Shown: positions 26,501 to 36,970 of the stretch, piece after piece | Layout: every line of letters starts with the position of its first letter | Position numbering within the stretch: the stretch's first letter is position 1 | From: Nordella sp. HKS 07 | GTDB taxonomy: Bacteria; Pseudomonadota; Alphaproteobacteria; Rhizobiales; Aestuariivirgaceae | Assembly (NCBI RefSeq): GCF_011046735.1 | Contig: NZ_CP049258.1 | Span: forward strand, 5,908,001 to 5,972,000 | Direction: 5' to 3' | DNA length: 64,000 bases | Notes under the pieces: model-generated | Database searches by the model: none | What the model was told of the DNA's origin: nothing | Seen by the model: only the letters and a program-made list of their open reading frames with translations | Program-made: the position numbers and the translations under genes

Positions 26501-28856
26501 ATGCGTTACAAGTCAGTCATTGTCGCGGTTTTTGCGTGCGTGTTGTCCTTTGCCCTGCCGGTCATGGCGCCTCAGGGTTTTGTGCCAGCAGCCCAGGCGC
26601 AGACCGTTGGCCGCATCATCGTCGAGGGCAATCAGCGCATCGAGACGGAAACCGTCCTCTCCTACATGCAGATCGGCGCCGGGGATCCGTTTGATTCGGA
26701 GAAGATCGACGAGATCGCTGAAGAGCCTGTTCCAGACCGGCCTGTTCTCGGACGTCCGCATATTCCGCCGTGGCGGCAACCTCGTCGTCGTCGTCGAAGA
26801 GAACCCAATGATCAACCGGGTGAACTTCGAGGGCAACAGCGAGGTCAAGGACAAGGATCTCGAAAAGGAAGTCGAACTCAAAGAGCGCACGATGTACACG
26901 CGCGCCAAGGTCCAGAGCGACGTCCAGCGCATCATCGCCGTATATCGCCGCTCGGGCTATTATTCCGCCCGCGTCGAGCCGAAGATCATCCGTCTGCCGC
27001 AGAACCGTATCGATCTCGTCTATGAGATCAATGAAGGCGCCGAGACCAAGGTCAAGAGCATCACCTTTGTCGGCAACGAGGCCTTCAGCGACAGCGACCT
27101 GCGCGCACAGATTACCACGACCGAGCATGCCTGGTGGAAATTCATGTCCACCTCGGACCGCTATGATCCCGATCGCTTGAACTACGACAAGGAACTGCTG
27201 CGCCGCTTCTATCTCAAGAACGGTTTCGCCGACTTCCGCGTCATTTCCGCCGATGCCGAGCTTTCGCCGGATGGCGAGAGCTTCTATATCACCTTCACAG
27301 TCGAAGAGGGCCCGCTCTACACGGTCAACAGCGTCGCCGTGAACAGGGGCGACACTAATCTCGACGAGGAGCAGCTGCGCAATGCCGTCCAGCTCAGCCC
27401 TGGTGAAGACTACGATGCGACGAAGGTCGACAAGTCGGTCGAGAACATCACGATCGAGGCCGGCAAGTCGGGCTATGCCTTCGCCAAGGTCGAGCCGGAC
27501 ATCAAGAAGGATGAGCCCAACCGCAAGCTCGACATCACCTACAACATCACCGAGGGACCGCGCACCTATATCGAGCGCATCGACATCATCGGCAATACGC
27601 GCACGCTCGACGAGGTGATCCGCCGCGAGCTGCGCCTGTACGAAGGCGACGCGTACAACCGCGTGCTGGTCGAGCGTGGCCGCCGCCGTCTGACCGCTCT
27701 CGATTTCTTCGAGAAGATCGACATGCGCGAGGAGCCGGGCTCGGCGCCCGACAAGGTTGTGCTCATTGTCGAGGTGGTCGAGAAGTCGACCGGCTCTCTG
27801 AACCTGACAGCAGGCTATTCCACATCCGACGGTATCATCGGCGGCATCAGCATCACTGAGCGCAATCTGCTCGGCCGCGGCCAGAATGTCCGCCTCGACA
27901 CGCAGTTGAGCTGGGACCGTCAGCAGGTCGACTTCAGCTTCACGGAACCCTATTTCCTCGATATGCCGCTGTCGGCGGGCTTCGATCTCTTCGCGACCAA
28001 CTCGAGCAACACCGATACGACAGCCTATGACAGCACCCGCTATGGCGGCGCGCTGCGCACCGGTTTCCGTCTCGATGAATGGCAGTCGCTCAGCTTCAAA
28101 TACATGCTGGCGCGCCGTGACATCACGATCCCTGATGACGCCGATGTTTCGCCCGCTATCCTGGATTCGGAGGGCGTGACCTGGAAGTCGGCCGTCACCG
28201 GCGCCTATGTCTATGACGATCTCGACAATCCCTCGAAGCCGAGCAAGGGCTTCCGCGGTAAGGGTGTGGTCGAAATCGCCGGCCTCGGTGGCGACGTCTA
28301 TTATGCCAGCATCGACACCTCGGCCTATTACTTCATGCCGCTGCTGTTCGACGGCGTTGTTCTGAAGCTCGAGGCCAATGCCGGCTATATGGTGCCGACG
28401 ACCAGCGACGACATCCCGATCCAGGACCGCTTCTTCAAGGGGTCCGACACATTCCGCGGCTTCAAGCGCGGCGGTGTAGGCCCGCGCATGGATAATACCC
28501 GCGGCGATTCGGATGCGATCGGCGGCCAGACCTATGCCATCGGCACGGTCGAGACGACCTTCCCGCTCGGTCTGCCGGAGGAGTTCGGTCTGGAAGGCGC
28601 GGTCTTCAGCGACTTCGGTACTGTCTTCGACGCACCTGAAAATACGGTGCCTGCCGGCACAGACTTGTGCCCGCCGGGTCCCGATGCCGATGAATGTAAG
28701 GTCCACGACACGCCGGCCTTCCGGCTGTCGGTAGGCGCCGGCCTCATCTGGCAGTCGCCGTTCGGCCCGCTGCGCGTCGACGTGGCCTATCCGCTGCTCA
28801 AGGCCAGTTACGACGAGGAGGAACTGTTCCGCTTCTCGGTCGGCACACGCTTCTAG
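26501..28856 (+). CDS. bamA: Outer membrane protein assembly factor BamA (apparent one-base frameshift)
   Basis: Core of the BAM complex that inserts beta-barrel proteins into the outer membrane. A signal peptide (MRYKSVIVAVFACVLSFALP to AQA, residues 1-34) leads into POTRA 1 (VGRIIVEGNQRIETETVLSYM). At 26714 the frame changes: GACGAG-A-TCGCTGAAG should read GACGAGTCGCTGAAG (DESLKSLFQTGLFSDV). Downstream, five POTRA domains and a 16-strand barrel are intact to the terminal Phe (FSVGTRF). The downstream frame alone stays open from 26487, but its first 75 residues are nonsense relative to the family. Because bamA is essential, the extra A is probably a sequence error. Confidence 0.92.
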
Positions 28857-28885
28857 ACTGAGCATTGGCAAAGCTATAAATGTTG

Positions 28886-28912
28886 CAACGGACGGCACCT
28901 CGCCGTCCGTTG
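28886..28912. terminator. Hairpin between bamA and fabZ
   Basis: Perfect 11-bp stem CAACGGACGGC/GCCGTCCGTTG around a 5-base loop, 29 bases after the bamA stop. It is followed by TCGTTT rather than a full T run. It probably ends or attenuates bamA transcription before fabZ. Confidence 0.6.
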
Positions 28913-28931
28913 TCGTTTGAGGATGTACGGC

Positions 28932-29408
28932 ATGCCTGACACTGGAGAACCGAGAGCGCTGGCCAGCGCCGATATTGCACGGATCATGCAGCTTCTGCCG
29001 CATCGCTATCCGTTTCTGCTGATCGACAGGCTGGTCGATCTCGACGGCGAGCAATCGGGCGTCGGCATCAAGAATGTCACCATGAACGAGCCGTTCTTCC
29101 AGGGGCATTTCCCGGGCCGGCCGGTCATGCCGGGCGTGCTGCTCATCGAATGCATGGCGCAGACGGCAGGCGCCCTGGTGCTCAATCACCTGGGCGACGA
29201 GCATGCCGGCAAGCTGGTTTTCTTCATGTCGATCGACAAGGCGCGCTTTCGCAAGCCGGTGGTGCCGGGCGACACGGTGCGCTTCCCGGTCAAGCTCATC
29301 CAGCGCCGCCCGCCGGTCTGGCGCTATTCGGCCGAGGCGATCGTCGATGGCAAGAAGGTGGCCGAGGCCGAGATCGGCGCCATGCTCATGAACGAGCGCG
29401 GCAAGTAG
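28932..29408 (+). CDS. fabZ: (3R)-hydroxyacyl-ACP dehydratase FabZ
   Basis: Dehydrates 3-hydroxyacyl-ACP in fatty-acid elongation. The hot-dog fold active site is visible: catalytic His in LLPHRYPFLLIDRL and Glu in PGVLLIECMAQTAG, plus FFQGHFPGRPVMPG. The ATG at 28932 (158 residues) was chosen because GAGG lies nine bases upstream; in-frame codons at 28917 and 28923 lack this spacing. In most rhizobia fabZ is flanked by lpxD and lpxA; neither is present here. Confidence 0.95.
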   Translation: MPDTGEPRALASADIARIMQLLPHRYPFLLIDRLVDLDGEQSGVGIKNVTMNEPFFQGHFPGRPVMPGVLLIECMAQTAGALVLNHLGDEHAGKLVFFMSIDKARFRKPVVPGDTVRFPVKLIQRRPPVWRYSAEAIVDGKKVAEAEIGAMLMNERGK

Positions 29409-29734
29409 ACACCATTACTTGCGGATCTAGATCCGTCTGACGCTCTATCCTCCTGTTCCGAGAGGATTTTCGAGGCATGGCCGAACGAAACTGGCTCGAA
29501 ATTGTACCGAGCACATGCACGTAGAGCGCCGGACGCTCACATGGAATCGGTCCGGCGCTCCAACTCTTTGATTTGCGCATCGGATTATCCGAAAACCGCT
29601 TCGCATGGTCGGGTCAAGCCCGACCACATGCTTTTCGGTCCGATGCTGTAGGGCGTACCAGATCGTGTTCGAGGTCTCCAAGCCGACGTCGTTGATTCAT
29701 GAAAGCCCGGCTCATTTCCAAAGGAGAGGCTTAC
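29409..29734. other. 326-base gap holding a nested repeat
   Basis: No coding region was found between fabZ and the secreted hydrolase. The interval is dominated by a dispersed palindromic repeat (29522-29647) with a second palindrome inserted into it. The last 15 bases carry the AAGGAGAGG ribosome-binding site of the next gene. lpxA would be expected here by analogy with related genomes, but no trace was seen. Confidence 0.7.
29522..29647 (-). repeat. Dispersed composite repeat, copy interrupted by a palindrome
   Basis: In minus orientation it matches the elements at 43441-43545 and 61856-61952: an ATCGGaCCGAAAAG...GCGGTTTTCGG arm, GATGCGCAAATCAAAGAG, then a GAGCGCCGG/CCGGCGCTC hairpin. This copy differs by a 25-base insert at 29606-29630 containing the palindrome TGGTCGGG-TCAAG-CCCGACCA. 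Confidence 0.75.
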
Positions 29735-30760
29735 ATGATCAAACGTTCATTCTGCTCGGCGGGGTTCTGGCTGCTCGCCGTGACATTCGCCCATGCCGCC
29801 GACGCCGTCGGATTTCGCGAAACAACCCTGGATAAGGGGGGAGAGCGGCCGCTGCATGTCAGCATGTGGTATCCTACGAATAGTGACGGTGAAACCGCCA
29901 TTGTCGGCGAGAATCGTGCCTTCCTTGGAGTTCCGGCGATCCGCGATGCCGCTCCGGCCCCGGGAAGCCAGCCCCTCGTTGTGCTGTCGCACGGCTATGG
30001 CGGCAGCTGGCGTAATCTCAACTGGCTGGCCGAGGAACTCAGCAGGCACGGGTATATTGTTGCTGCACCGGACCATCCCGGCACGACGACATTCGACCAG
30101 GACCCTGGGCGGGCGGCCATGCTGTGGGAACGCCCGCGCGACCTGAGCCGGGTTATTGACGCCTTGGCGGCGGATGCGAGCCTTGCAGGCGAAGTCGATG
30201 TGAGCCGAGTTGCCGCCATCGGCCATTCCCTGGGTGGTTGGACGGTTACGGCGCTGGCCGGCGCGCATTTCGAGACCGACCGATTTAAGAAGGATTGCCG
30301 GAACAATACCAGCCCTCGCGTCTGTGTTCTCGAGAAGGAGCTCGGGCTCGGACAGCCTGAACTCGAGAGGGACATGAGCGACCCGCGCCTGAAAGCCTTC
30401 GTATCGCTCGATCTTGGATTGGCCAGAGGGTTTTCGCCCGAAAGCCTGGCGGCTTTGCAGGTGCCCTCTCTCGTGATCGCGGCGGGCATCGATATTGGCG
30501 GATTACCCCCGAAGCTTGAATCTGGCTATCTCGCGGATCACCTGCCGAAAAGGTCATCCACCTACGTCGAGATTCCCGACGCCATGCATTTCAGCTTCAT
30601 GGGACTCTGCAAACCGGGCGCCGTTGCGCTGATTGAGAAGGAAGAGCCCGGCAATGGCGTCGCCTGCAAGGATGGCGGCACACGAACCCGTGAGGAAATC
30701 CATCGTGTGATCGCCTATCTGGTGATCGGGTTTCTGGTCACAGCCAGTCCGGCGAAATAG
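29735..30760 (+). CDS. Secreted dienelactone-hydrolase/PAF-acetylhydrolase-like esterase
   Basis: A 341-residue exported alpha/beta hydrolase. Residues 1-24 form a signal peptide (MIKRSFCSAGFWLLAVTFAHA). The mature part has LHVSMWYPT, LVVLSHGYGGSWRN (oxyanion hole) and the nucleophile elbow AAIGHSLGGWT. A probable catalytic His is in DAMHFSF. This layout fits the PAF-acetylhydrolase/dienelactone-hydrolase group acting on ester bonds in the periplasm; the substrate is unknown. The start at 29735 follows AGGAGAGG. Its stop abuts the stop of the convergent AraC gene with no gap. Confidence 0.85.
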   Translation: MIKRSFCSAGFWLLAVTFAHAADAVGFRETTLDKGGERPLHVSMWYPTNSDGETAIVGENRAFLGVPAIRDAAPAPGSQPLVVLSHGYGGSWRNLNWLAEELSRHGYIVAAPDHPGTTTFDQDPGRAAMLWERPRDLSRVIDALAADASLAGEVDVSRVAAIGHSLGGWTVTALAGAHFETDRFKKDCRNNTSPRVCVLEKELGLGQPELERDMSDPRLKAFVSLDLGLARGFSPESLAALQVPSLVIAAGIDIGGLPPKLESGYLADHLPKRSSTYVEIPDAMHFSFMGLCKPGAVALIEKEEPGNGVACKDGGTRTREEIHRVIAYLVIGFLVTASPAK

Positions 30761-31810
30761 TCAAGCATTCAACGGCCCGGCCGAGCGACGATAGTCGCTC
30801 GGTGTCGTGCCCGCGACCCGCGCAAACTCCCGGTTGAAGTTGGATTTCGTATAGAAACCGCACTCGAACATGACAGACGTGACCGCCATATCGGTCTCCA
30901 CCAGCAAACGCTGCGCTTCCTTGATCCGGTACTCGTTGACGAATTGCGAGACATTACGGCCGAGGGCGCGATTTACGGCGGCTGAGATTTGACGCGCCGG
31001 GATTCCGATCTTTCGCGAAAGGCGAGTCAGCGTCAGATCCGGATCGCGGAACAGCTGCTTGTCCCGCATGACCGTTTCGATGGCGGCGATGCTCCGATTG
31101 TCATCGCGTGTCGACGCCGTGATTTCAGGGCTTGCAGGCAAGTCGTCTTGCGTGTCGTCCGCTCTGTCGCCGGAAGGTCGGGCTTCCGGCACACTCCGGC
31201 CGATGATCGCGATCGCGTAAGCCAATAGCGGCAGCGTTACGATGTTGGCGATGCCGACGATCGAGACGGCATGGCTGCCTTGATAGAAGTGAAAATCAGC
31301 GGCGATGAGAAGGTCGACCGCACCCGAGAACAGCAACAGCGACCCGGCCAGCAACGCAGCCCTTTGCGCCCCGGCCGCATCGCTCAGGCGTGTCCTCTCG
31401 AAACTATCCAGTCCGGCATATGCACGATGGATCAAGGACAAGCCGTAGGCGAAGTAAAGCAGGGAAAGGAGAAAGTCGATCGGCGGATGCCAATTTTGCC
31501 AGGTGACCGACAGGACCAGGATCAGAGTTGCCGGTAAAAAGTGAAGCCATCTTTGGTGTGAAGCAGCTTGCCTGAGATCGGAAAAGCAGAGCCACGCAAT
31601 GGGCGGCAGCACCGCCGCCACGACCGGCTGGACGAACCGCACGATCTGGAGATCGACGGTCCAGCGCAACCCGACTATCGTTACCAGAGGAATACAGGTC
31701 CCTATGAAAACGGGAGCCGGACGCAGGGTGGCCTCGCCGTGAGCGATCATCCGGATCAACAGGATGACCAGCAACAGAGCCATCACAAAGGGGAGTGGGA
31801 TCGCGAGCAT
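30761..31810 (-). CDS. Membrane-bound AraC-family transcriptional regulator
   Basis: A 349-residue protein with about seven N-terminal hydrophobic segments (residues 5-205) and a C-terminal AraC DNA-binding domain with two HTH motifs (residues 240-345, LTRLSRKIGIPARQISAAVNR and VTSVMFECGFYTKSNFNREFARVAGTTPSDYRR). The fusion suggests signal sensing at the membrane coupled directly to transcription. It converges base-to-base with the secreted hydrolase, a possible but unproven target. It sits where lpxI and lpxB are usually found. Confidence 0.87.
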   Translation of the reverse strand: MLAIPLPFVMALLLVILLIRMIAHGEATLRPAPVFIGTCIPLVTIVGLRWTVDLQIVRFVQPVVAAVLPPIAWLCFSDLRQAASHQRWLHFLPATLILVLSVTWQNWHPPIDFLLSLLYFAYGLSLIHRAYAGLDSFERTRLSDAAGAQRAALLAGSLLLFSGAVDLLIAADFHFYQGSHAVSIVGIANIVTLPLLAYAIAIIGRSVPEARPSGDRADDTQDDLPASPEITASTRDDNRSIAAIETVMRDKQLFRDPDLTLTRLSRKIGIPARQISAAVNRALGRNVSQFVNEYRIKEAQRLLVETDMAVTSVMFECGFYTKSNFNREFARVAGTTPSDYRRSAGPLNA

Positions 31811-31854
31811 CAGGCCGTTCCGTTGTGCCGGCGGTATTCACAGTTCCGCAAAGA

Positions 31855-31883
31855 TGATGGCCGGGCTTTCGACCCGGCCATCA
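31855..31883. terminator. Hairpin downstream of gltA
   Basis: Perfect 11-bp stem TGATGGCCGGG/CCCGGCCATCA with a 7-base loop, located 20 bases past the gltA stop on the minus strand and upstream of the AraC gene. No long T run follows. Confidence 0.6.
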
Positions 31884-31903
31884 GTAATCGTCCTCGGTAG
31901 CTG

Positions 31904-33235
31904 CTACTTGCCGCGCTTGCTCATCGGCACATAGTCGCGCCTGGGCGCGCCCGTATAGAGCTGCCGCGGGCGGCCGATGCGCTGCGAGGGATCCTCGATC
32001 ATTTCTTTCCACTGGGCGATCCAGCCGACGGTACGCGCCACCGCGAAGAGGACGGTGAACATGCTGGTCGGGAAGCCGAGGGCCCTCAGGATGATGCCGG
32101 AATAGAAATCGACATTGGGATAGAGCTTGCGCTCGATGAAGTAGCTGTCATTGAGCGCGACGCGTTCGAGCTCGCGCGCCACGTCGAGAAGCGGATCGTC
32201 CTTGATGCCGAGCTCGCCCAGGACCTCATGCGCCGTCTTCTGCATGATCTTGGCGCGCGGATCGTAGTTCTTGTAGACGCGATGGCCGAAGCCCATGAGC
32301 CGAACATGCGAGCTCTTGTCCTTCACCTTCGAGATGAAGTCGGGGATCTTGTTGGGATCGCCGATCTCCTCCAGCATCTTGAGCGCGGCCTCATTGGCGC
32401 CGCCATGCGCTGGTCCCCACAGGCAGGCGATGCCGGCAGCGATGCAGGCGAAGGGATTGGCGCCTGAGGATCCTGCGAGCCTCACTGTCGAGGTCGAGGC
32501 GTTCTGCTCGTGATCGGCATGCAGGATGAAGATGCGGTCCATGGCGCGTGCCAGGATGGGATTGACCTTGTAGTCCTCGCACGGCACCGCGAAGCACATG
32601 CGCAGGAAGTTGGCGGCATAGGACAGATCGTTCTTCGGATAAATGAAGGGCTGGCCGATATGATATTTGTAGGCCATCGCCGCGATCGTCGGCAGCTTGG
32701 CGATCATGCGCCGGGACGCGATCTCACGCTGCTTGGGATCATTGATGTCGGTCGAGTCGTGATAGAAGGCCGACATCGCGCCGACCACGCCGACCATGAC
32801 GGCCATCGGGTGCGCGTCGCGCCGGAAGCCCTGATAGAAGCGCGCCATCTGCTCATGGATCATCGTATGCATGGTGATCGCATGTTCGAATTCACGCCGC
32901 TGCGCCGGCGTCGGCAGGTCACCGTAATAGAGGAGGTAGCAGGTCTCCAGGAAGTCGCCATGCTCGGCGAGCTGTTCGATCGGGTAGCCACGATAGAGCA
33001 GGACGCCGGCATCGCCGTCGATATAGGTGATGTCGGACTCGCACGCCGCCGTCGAGGTGAATCCCGGATCGTAGGTGAACACGCCGGCGTCGCGATAGAG
33101 ATGGCCGATATCGACCACATCGGGGCCAACCGTTCCCTTTCGGATCGGCAGGTCATACGTTTTGTTATCTAGGGTGAGGGTGGCGGAGGCTGGCGCCACA
33201 TCTTCGGTTTTCTTGGTCGCGGCTGTTGTTGTCAT
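31904..33235 (-). CDS. gltA: Citrate synthase
   Basis: Condenses oxaloacetate and acetyl-CoA at the entry of the TCA cycle. The 443-residue type II enzyme has the catalytic His in [25 protein letters not shown] and the second His in [13 protein letters not shown]. The [15 protein letters not shown] signature and a C-terminal catalytic Asp region near [10 protein letters not shown] are also present. The N-terminus carries a short Thr/Ala-rich lead before the conserved [13 protein letters not shown] sigma-70-type promoter lies 36 bases upstream. gltX follows it in the rhizobial order. Confidence 0.97.
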   Translation of the reverse strand: MTTTAATKKTEDVAPASATLTLDNKTYDLPIRKGTVGPDVVDIGHLYRDAGVFTYDPGFTSTAACESDITYIDGDAGVLLYRGYPIEQLAEHGDFLETCYLLYYGDLPTPAQRREFEHAITMHTMIHEQMARFYQGFRRDAHPMAVMVGVVGAMSAFYHDSTDINDPKQREIASRRMIAKLPTIAAMAYKYHIGQPFIYPKNDLSYAANFLRMCFAVPCEDYKVNPILARAMDRIFILHADHEQNASTSTVRLAGSSGANPFACIAAGIACLWGPAHGGANEAALKMLEEIGDPNKIPDFISKVKDKSSHVRLMGFGHRVYKNYDPRAKIMQKTAHEVLGELGIKDDPLLDVARELERVALNDSYFIERKLYPNVDFYSGIILRALGFPTSMFTVLFAVARTVGWIAQWKEMIEDPSQRIGRPRQLYTGAPRRDYVPMSKRGK

Positions 33236-33270
33236 ACTTCTGTCCCTGCCGTTATCCGTTATATGTCCGA

Positions 33271-33299
33271 AGTTTATTGCACTGCACCATGACGGTCAA
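33271..33299 (-). promoter_or_regulatory. Predicted promoter of gltA
   Basis: On the minus strand TTGACC (33299-33294) and TAAACT (33276-33271) are spaced by 17 bases. The -10 box ends 36 bases before the gltA ATG. This is the best consensus match in the gltX-gltA gap. Confidence 0.65.
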
Positions 33300-33301
33300 C
33301 C

Positions 33302-34720
33302 TCACTTAAGCGCATCGGCAATACGATTCAGCGATTCCTCGCGGCCCAGGACGTCGAGAACATCGAAGATACCAGGTGATGTATTGGTTCCCGTCATCGT
33401 CGCGCGCAGGGGTTGCGCCAGCTTTCCGAGCTTGGTGCCGGTCGCTTCCGCATGCGCCTTTACGGCGGCTTCGAGACTATGAACGTTCCAGTCCGCCGCC
33501 TCGAGGATCGGGAGCAGGCCGCGAAGCGCCGCGACGCCGCCATCCGCCATGATCTGCTTGGCCTTGTCGTCGAGCGCAATCGGCCGCTCGGCGAACAGGA
33601 ACTGCGCGCTCTTCATGAGCTCGAGGAGTGTCTTCGCCCGCTCCTTGAGGCCAGGCATGGCGCGCAACAACTTGGCGCGCATGTCGCTATCAATGCGCGC
33701 CAGCATTTCAGGTCCACCCGCCGCATGCGGCAGGAAAGCCAGGAAAGCGGCGAGCAGATCGGCGTCGGGCGTCTGACGCATATAGTGGCCGTTCAGGTTC
33801 TCGAGCTTGACGAAATCGAAGCGCGACGGCGACTTGCCGATGCCATCGAGGTCGAACCAGGAGATCATCTGCTCGGTCGAAAAAATCTCGTCATCGCCGT
33901 GACTCCAGCCGAGGCGTGCGAGATAGTTGCGCATCGCTTCCGGCAGATAGCCCATGGCGCGATAGGCCTCGACGCCGAGGGCGCCATGGCGCTTCGACAG
34001 CTTGGCGCCGTCGGCGCCATGGATCAGCGGGATATGCGCCATCTCCGGGACGTGCCATCCCATGGCCTTGTAGATCTGTGTCTGGCGCGCCGCATTGGTG
34101 AGATGATCGGAGCCGCGGATGATATGGGTGACACCCATGTCATGATCGTCGACCACGACCGACAAATTATAGGTCGGATTACCGTCGGAACGCAGGATGA
34201 TGAGGTCGTCGAGCTCCTTGTTCTGGATCACGACGCGGCTCTGCACATGATCCTCGATCACGGTCTCGCCCTGTTGCGGCGCCTTGAAACGGATTGCCGG
34301 CTTGATGCCTGCGGGCGCGGTCGCCGGATCGCGGTCGCGCCAGGTGCCGTCATAACGCAGAGGGCGCTTCTCGGCTTCAGCCTTTTCGCGCATCGCCAGC
34401 AGTTCCTCGGGCGTGCAGTAACAGCGATAGGCGAGGCCCTTGGCGAGCAGGATTTCGGCCACTTCGCGATGGCGCGAAGCGCGCGCAAATTGCGACACAA
34501 CCTCACCATCCCAGTCGAGGCCGAGCCAAGTCAGTCCGTCGAGAATGGCGTCAACGGCTTCCGGTGTCGAGCGCTCGCGATCGGTGTCCTCGATGCGTAA
34601 CAGCATCTTGCCACCACGGTTCCTGGCATAGGCCCAATTGAACAGCGCGGTACGGCCGCCGCCTATGTGGAGGAAGCCGGTGGGCGAGGGGGCAAAACGT
34701 GTGATGACGGACGATGACAT
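33302..34720 (-). CDS. gltX: Glutamyl-tRNA synthetase
   Basis: Class I synthetase charging tRNA-Glu, and in alphaproteobacteria often also tRNA-Gln for later amidation. HIGH motif variant [14 protein letters not shown] (residues 16-20) and KMSKS variant AKLSKRHGA are intact. The zinc-site-like segment [16 protein letters not shown] is present. The start at 34720 gives 472 residues beginning [15 protein letters not shown], the usual N-terminus. It lies directly upstream of gltA and is divergent from comEC. Confidence 0.96.
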   Translation of the reverse strand: MSSSVITRFAPSPTGFLHIGGGRTALFNWAYARNRGGKMLLRIEDTDRERSTPEAVDAILDGLTWLGLDWDGEVVSQFARASRHREVAEILLAKGLAYRCYCTPEELLAMREKAEAEKRPLRYDGTWRDRDPATAPAGIKPAIRFKAPQQGETVIEDHVQSRVVIQNKELDDLIILRSDGNPTYNLSVVVDDHDMGVTHIIRGSDHLTNAARQTQIYKAMGWHVPEMAHIPLIHGADGAKLSKRHGALGVEAYRAMGYLPEAMRNYLARLGWSHGDDEIFSTEQMISWFDLDGIGKSPSRFDFVKLENLNGHYMRQTPDADLLAAFLAFLPHAAGGPEMLARIDSDMRAKLLRAMPGLKERAKTLLELMKSAQFLFAERPIALDDKAKQIMADGGVAALRGLLPILEAADWNVHSLEAAVKAHAEATGTKLGKLAQPLRATMTGTNTSPGIFDVLDVLGREESLNRIADALK

Positions 34721-34802
34721 GGCCGCCTTTCTTGGCAATGATAGGGTTGGGATGTTGCGCGGGGGCTTAGCATAGTGGCCGCGCATACGTAAGGGGCGGT
34801 GC

Positions 34803-36947
34803 GTGGCGGACTGGGTTCAGGATGTCGGCGCGGAGGCCCGGGAGCGGCCGGACTGGCGCGCCTGGATGGTGGCAGCTGTCGCACGGCAATCCGGAACTTT
34901 TTTCCTCTGGTCGCCCGTCTGCCTGCTGGCCGGCATCTGGTCCTATTTCGCCCTGTCGCGCGAGCCGCCGCCCGCGGCATTCGCCGTGCTTGCGCTTATC
35001 CTGGTATTGCTATTCCTGTTGGCGTGGCTGCGACGCGGCACCGTGGCGACGGTTCTCTTTCTGACGCTCCTGGGCTTCAGTCTGGCCAAGATCAGGACCG
35101 AATGGGTCGCGAGCCCGGTACTGCGCGCGCCGACCGGCGAGGTCATGCTCACCGGCGTGGTCGAGGATTTCGAGGTCCGCGGCCCCCGACGCGGGGCGGC
35201 GGTGTTGCGCATCGTGACGCTTGAGGGGAAGGGCGTCACCCGCCTGCCGTCCCATGCGCGCGTCACGCTTTCAGGCGGCACGAGGCTATTGCCCGGGCAG
35301 GTGATCAAGGCGAAGGCGCAGCTATTCCCCTTGCCACCGCCGGCCATTCCGGGCGGCTATGATCACGGTCGTACCCTGTGGTTTCAAGGCATCGGCGCGA
35401 CCGGGCGGCTCTATGGCGACATAGCTAGTATCGGCAGGGATGCGGCCTGGCTGCTGCGCTTCAAGGCCGCGGTGCAGGGGCTGCGCGATGTGATCGGCCT
35501 GCGCATACGTGCGGTGATCCCCCCTGAACGGAGCGGCGTCGCGGAAGCCCTGATCACCGGCGAAAGAGGAAGTATTCCGCCCGAGGTGAATGACAGCCTG
35601 CAGACCTCCGGCCTCGCCCATATCCTTTCCATCTCGGGACTCCATATGACCTTGGTGGCCGGCCTGTTTTTCGCGCTGGTGCGGGCGGTGCTCGCCCTGT
35701 CGCCAACGCTCGCGACCGCCTATCCGATCAAGAAATGGGCCGCCGTCGCCGGACTCGTCATGGGCTTCGCCTATATGGTGCTGGCGGGCGCTTCGGTCGC
35801 GACGCAGCGTTCCTACATAATGCTGGCGGTCATGTTCGTCGCCATTCTTGCCGACCGGCCGGCGCTCTCGATGCGCAATCTCGCCATAGCCGCGCTGATC
35901 ATCCTGGTGCTTTTCCCGGAGGCCGCACTCACCGCCAGTTTTCAAATGTCCTTCCTGGCGGTCATGGGATTGCTCGCCTTCTACGAGGTCTGGAGCAAAT
36001 GGCTGGTCGAAGGAGAGACTCGTCGCGGACTGATCGGGCGTCTCTGGCGGCGCGCTTTTCGTGACTTCTGGGCAGTCGCCTTCACCTCGCTCGCTGCTGG
36101 CGGCCTGTCATCGATTGCCGCCGCCTATCATTTCGGCCGGCTTGCGCCCTATGGCCTGATCGCGAATCTCCTGGCCTTTCTGGCCATGTCCCTGGTCGTC
36201 ATGCCGATGGCCGTCCTGGCTGTTCTCCTGATGCCCTTCGGCCTCGAATCCTGGCCGCTCCAGGCCATGGATCTGGGGCTCGTCTGGGTTCAGGCCGTTT
36301 CCGACTGGGTAAGCCGCCTGCCCGCCGCGCAGGGCATGGTCCCGACCTTGCCCAGGGTGACCGCCATCCTCCTGGGATTGGCCGCGATCGTCTTGTGCCT
36401 CGCTCGCGGCCCAGTTCGAGGATTTGCTTTAGCGTTCGCCATAATGTCTTTTATATTCATAGGATTACGGGATGATCCTGATATTCAGATAGAGGGAGCG
36501 GCGAAGACGGTGGCTGTTCGCATGGCGGCAGGTGACATGGTGCCGGTCCACGCCCGCCGCGGGCGTTTCGCCGCCAGCCTGTGGCTCAGGCGGGAAGGTG
36601 ACGAAGTAACACCGGCCGAGGCGGCCCGCCGGCCGGGCTGGAGCTGTGGGGAGGGCGTCTGCGGCGCAACGGTCGACGGTCGCCGGGTCGTCTATGTGGA
36701 CCGGGAGAGGCCGGACATGACGCTACCTTGTGCCGAAGCCGATATCCTCGTGGCGGCCTTTCCTCTGCGCGGCCGATGCCGTTCGGTAAAATGGCGCGTC
36801 GACCGCTTCTCGGTCTGGCGAGAGGGTGCGCATGCACTCTATTTCGAGGCGGACGGCATCCGCGTCGAGACAGCACGCGGCCTTCAGGGAGAAAGACCGT
36901 GGGTCATCATGCCGGAACCGCGTCGCAAGGACACATCGCGCCAATAA
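34803..36947 (+). CDS. comEC: ComEC/Rec2 family competence protein
   Basis: A 714-residue polytopic protein related to the DNA-uptake channel. It has N-terminal helices and a DUF4131 region (residues 40-200) with an OB-like soluble part. The ComEC core carries [22 protein letters not shown] (near residue 270) and about eight further helices. The C-terminal region (residues 560-714) is a degenerate metallo-beta-lactamase-like domain without a clear HxHxDH motif, typical of rhizobial ComEC. The start is GTG with AAGGGG upstream. Competence is not established for most of these bacteria. Confidence 0.9.
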   Translation: MADWVQDVGAEARERPDWRAWMVAAVARQSGTFFLWSPVCLLAGIWSYFALSREPPPAAFAVLALILVLLFLLAWLRRGTVATVLFLTLLGFSLAKIRTEWVASPVLRAPTGEVMLTGVVEDFEVRGPRRGAAVLRIVTLEGKGVTRLPSHARVTLSGGTRLLPGQVIKAKAQLFPLPPPAIPGGYDHGRTLWFQGIGATGRLYGDIASIGRDAAWLLRFKAAVQGLRDVIGLRIRAVIPPERSGVAEALITGERGSIPPEVNDSLQTSGLAHILSISGLHMTLVAGLFFALVRAVLALSPTLATAYPIKKWAAVAGLVMGFAYMVLAGASVATQRSYIMLAVMFVAILADRPALSMRNLAIAALIILVLFPEAALTASFQMSFLAVMGLLAFYEVWSKWLVEGETRRGLIGRLWRRAFRDFWAVAFTSLAAGGLSSIAAAYHFGRLAPYGLIANLLAFLAMSLVVMPMAVLAVLLMPFGLESWPLQAMDLGLVWVQAVSDWVSRLPAAQGMVPTLPRVTAILLGLAAIVLCLARGPVRGFALAFAIMSFIFIGLRDDPDIQIEGAAKTVAVRMAAGDMVPVHARRGRFAASLWLRREGDEVTPAEAARRPGWSCGEGVCGATVDGRRVVYVDRERPDMTLPCAEADILVAAFPLRGRCRSVKWRVDRFSVWREGAHALYFEADGIRVETARGLQGERPWVIMPEPRRKDTSRQ

Positions 36948-36970
36948 TTGGAAACGTGCATGCCTCGGCC

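Noticed and set aside
26487-26714. Alternative bamA N-terminus starting at 26487
   Set aside because: The first 75 residues are Arg/Ser-rich nonsense; the other frame gives a signal peptide and the POTRA 1 start, so a frameshift explains it better.
26616-29204. 862-codon open frame on the minus strand opposite bamA and fabZ
   Set aside because: Arises from GC-rich codon bias; no domain, and it lies fully antisense to well-recognised genes.
29606-29626. Palindrome considered as a rho-independent terminator of fabZ
   Set aside because: No T run, nearly 200 bases from the stop, and its absence from otherwise matching repeat copies shows it is an insert.
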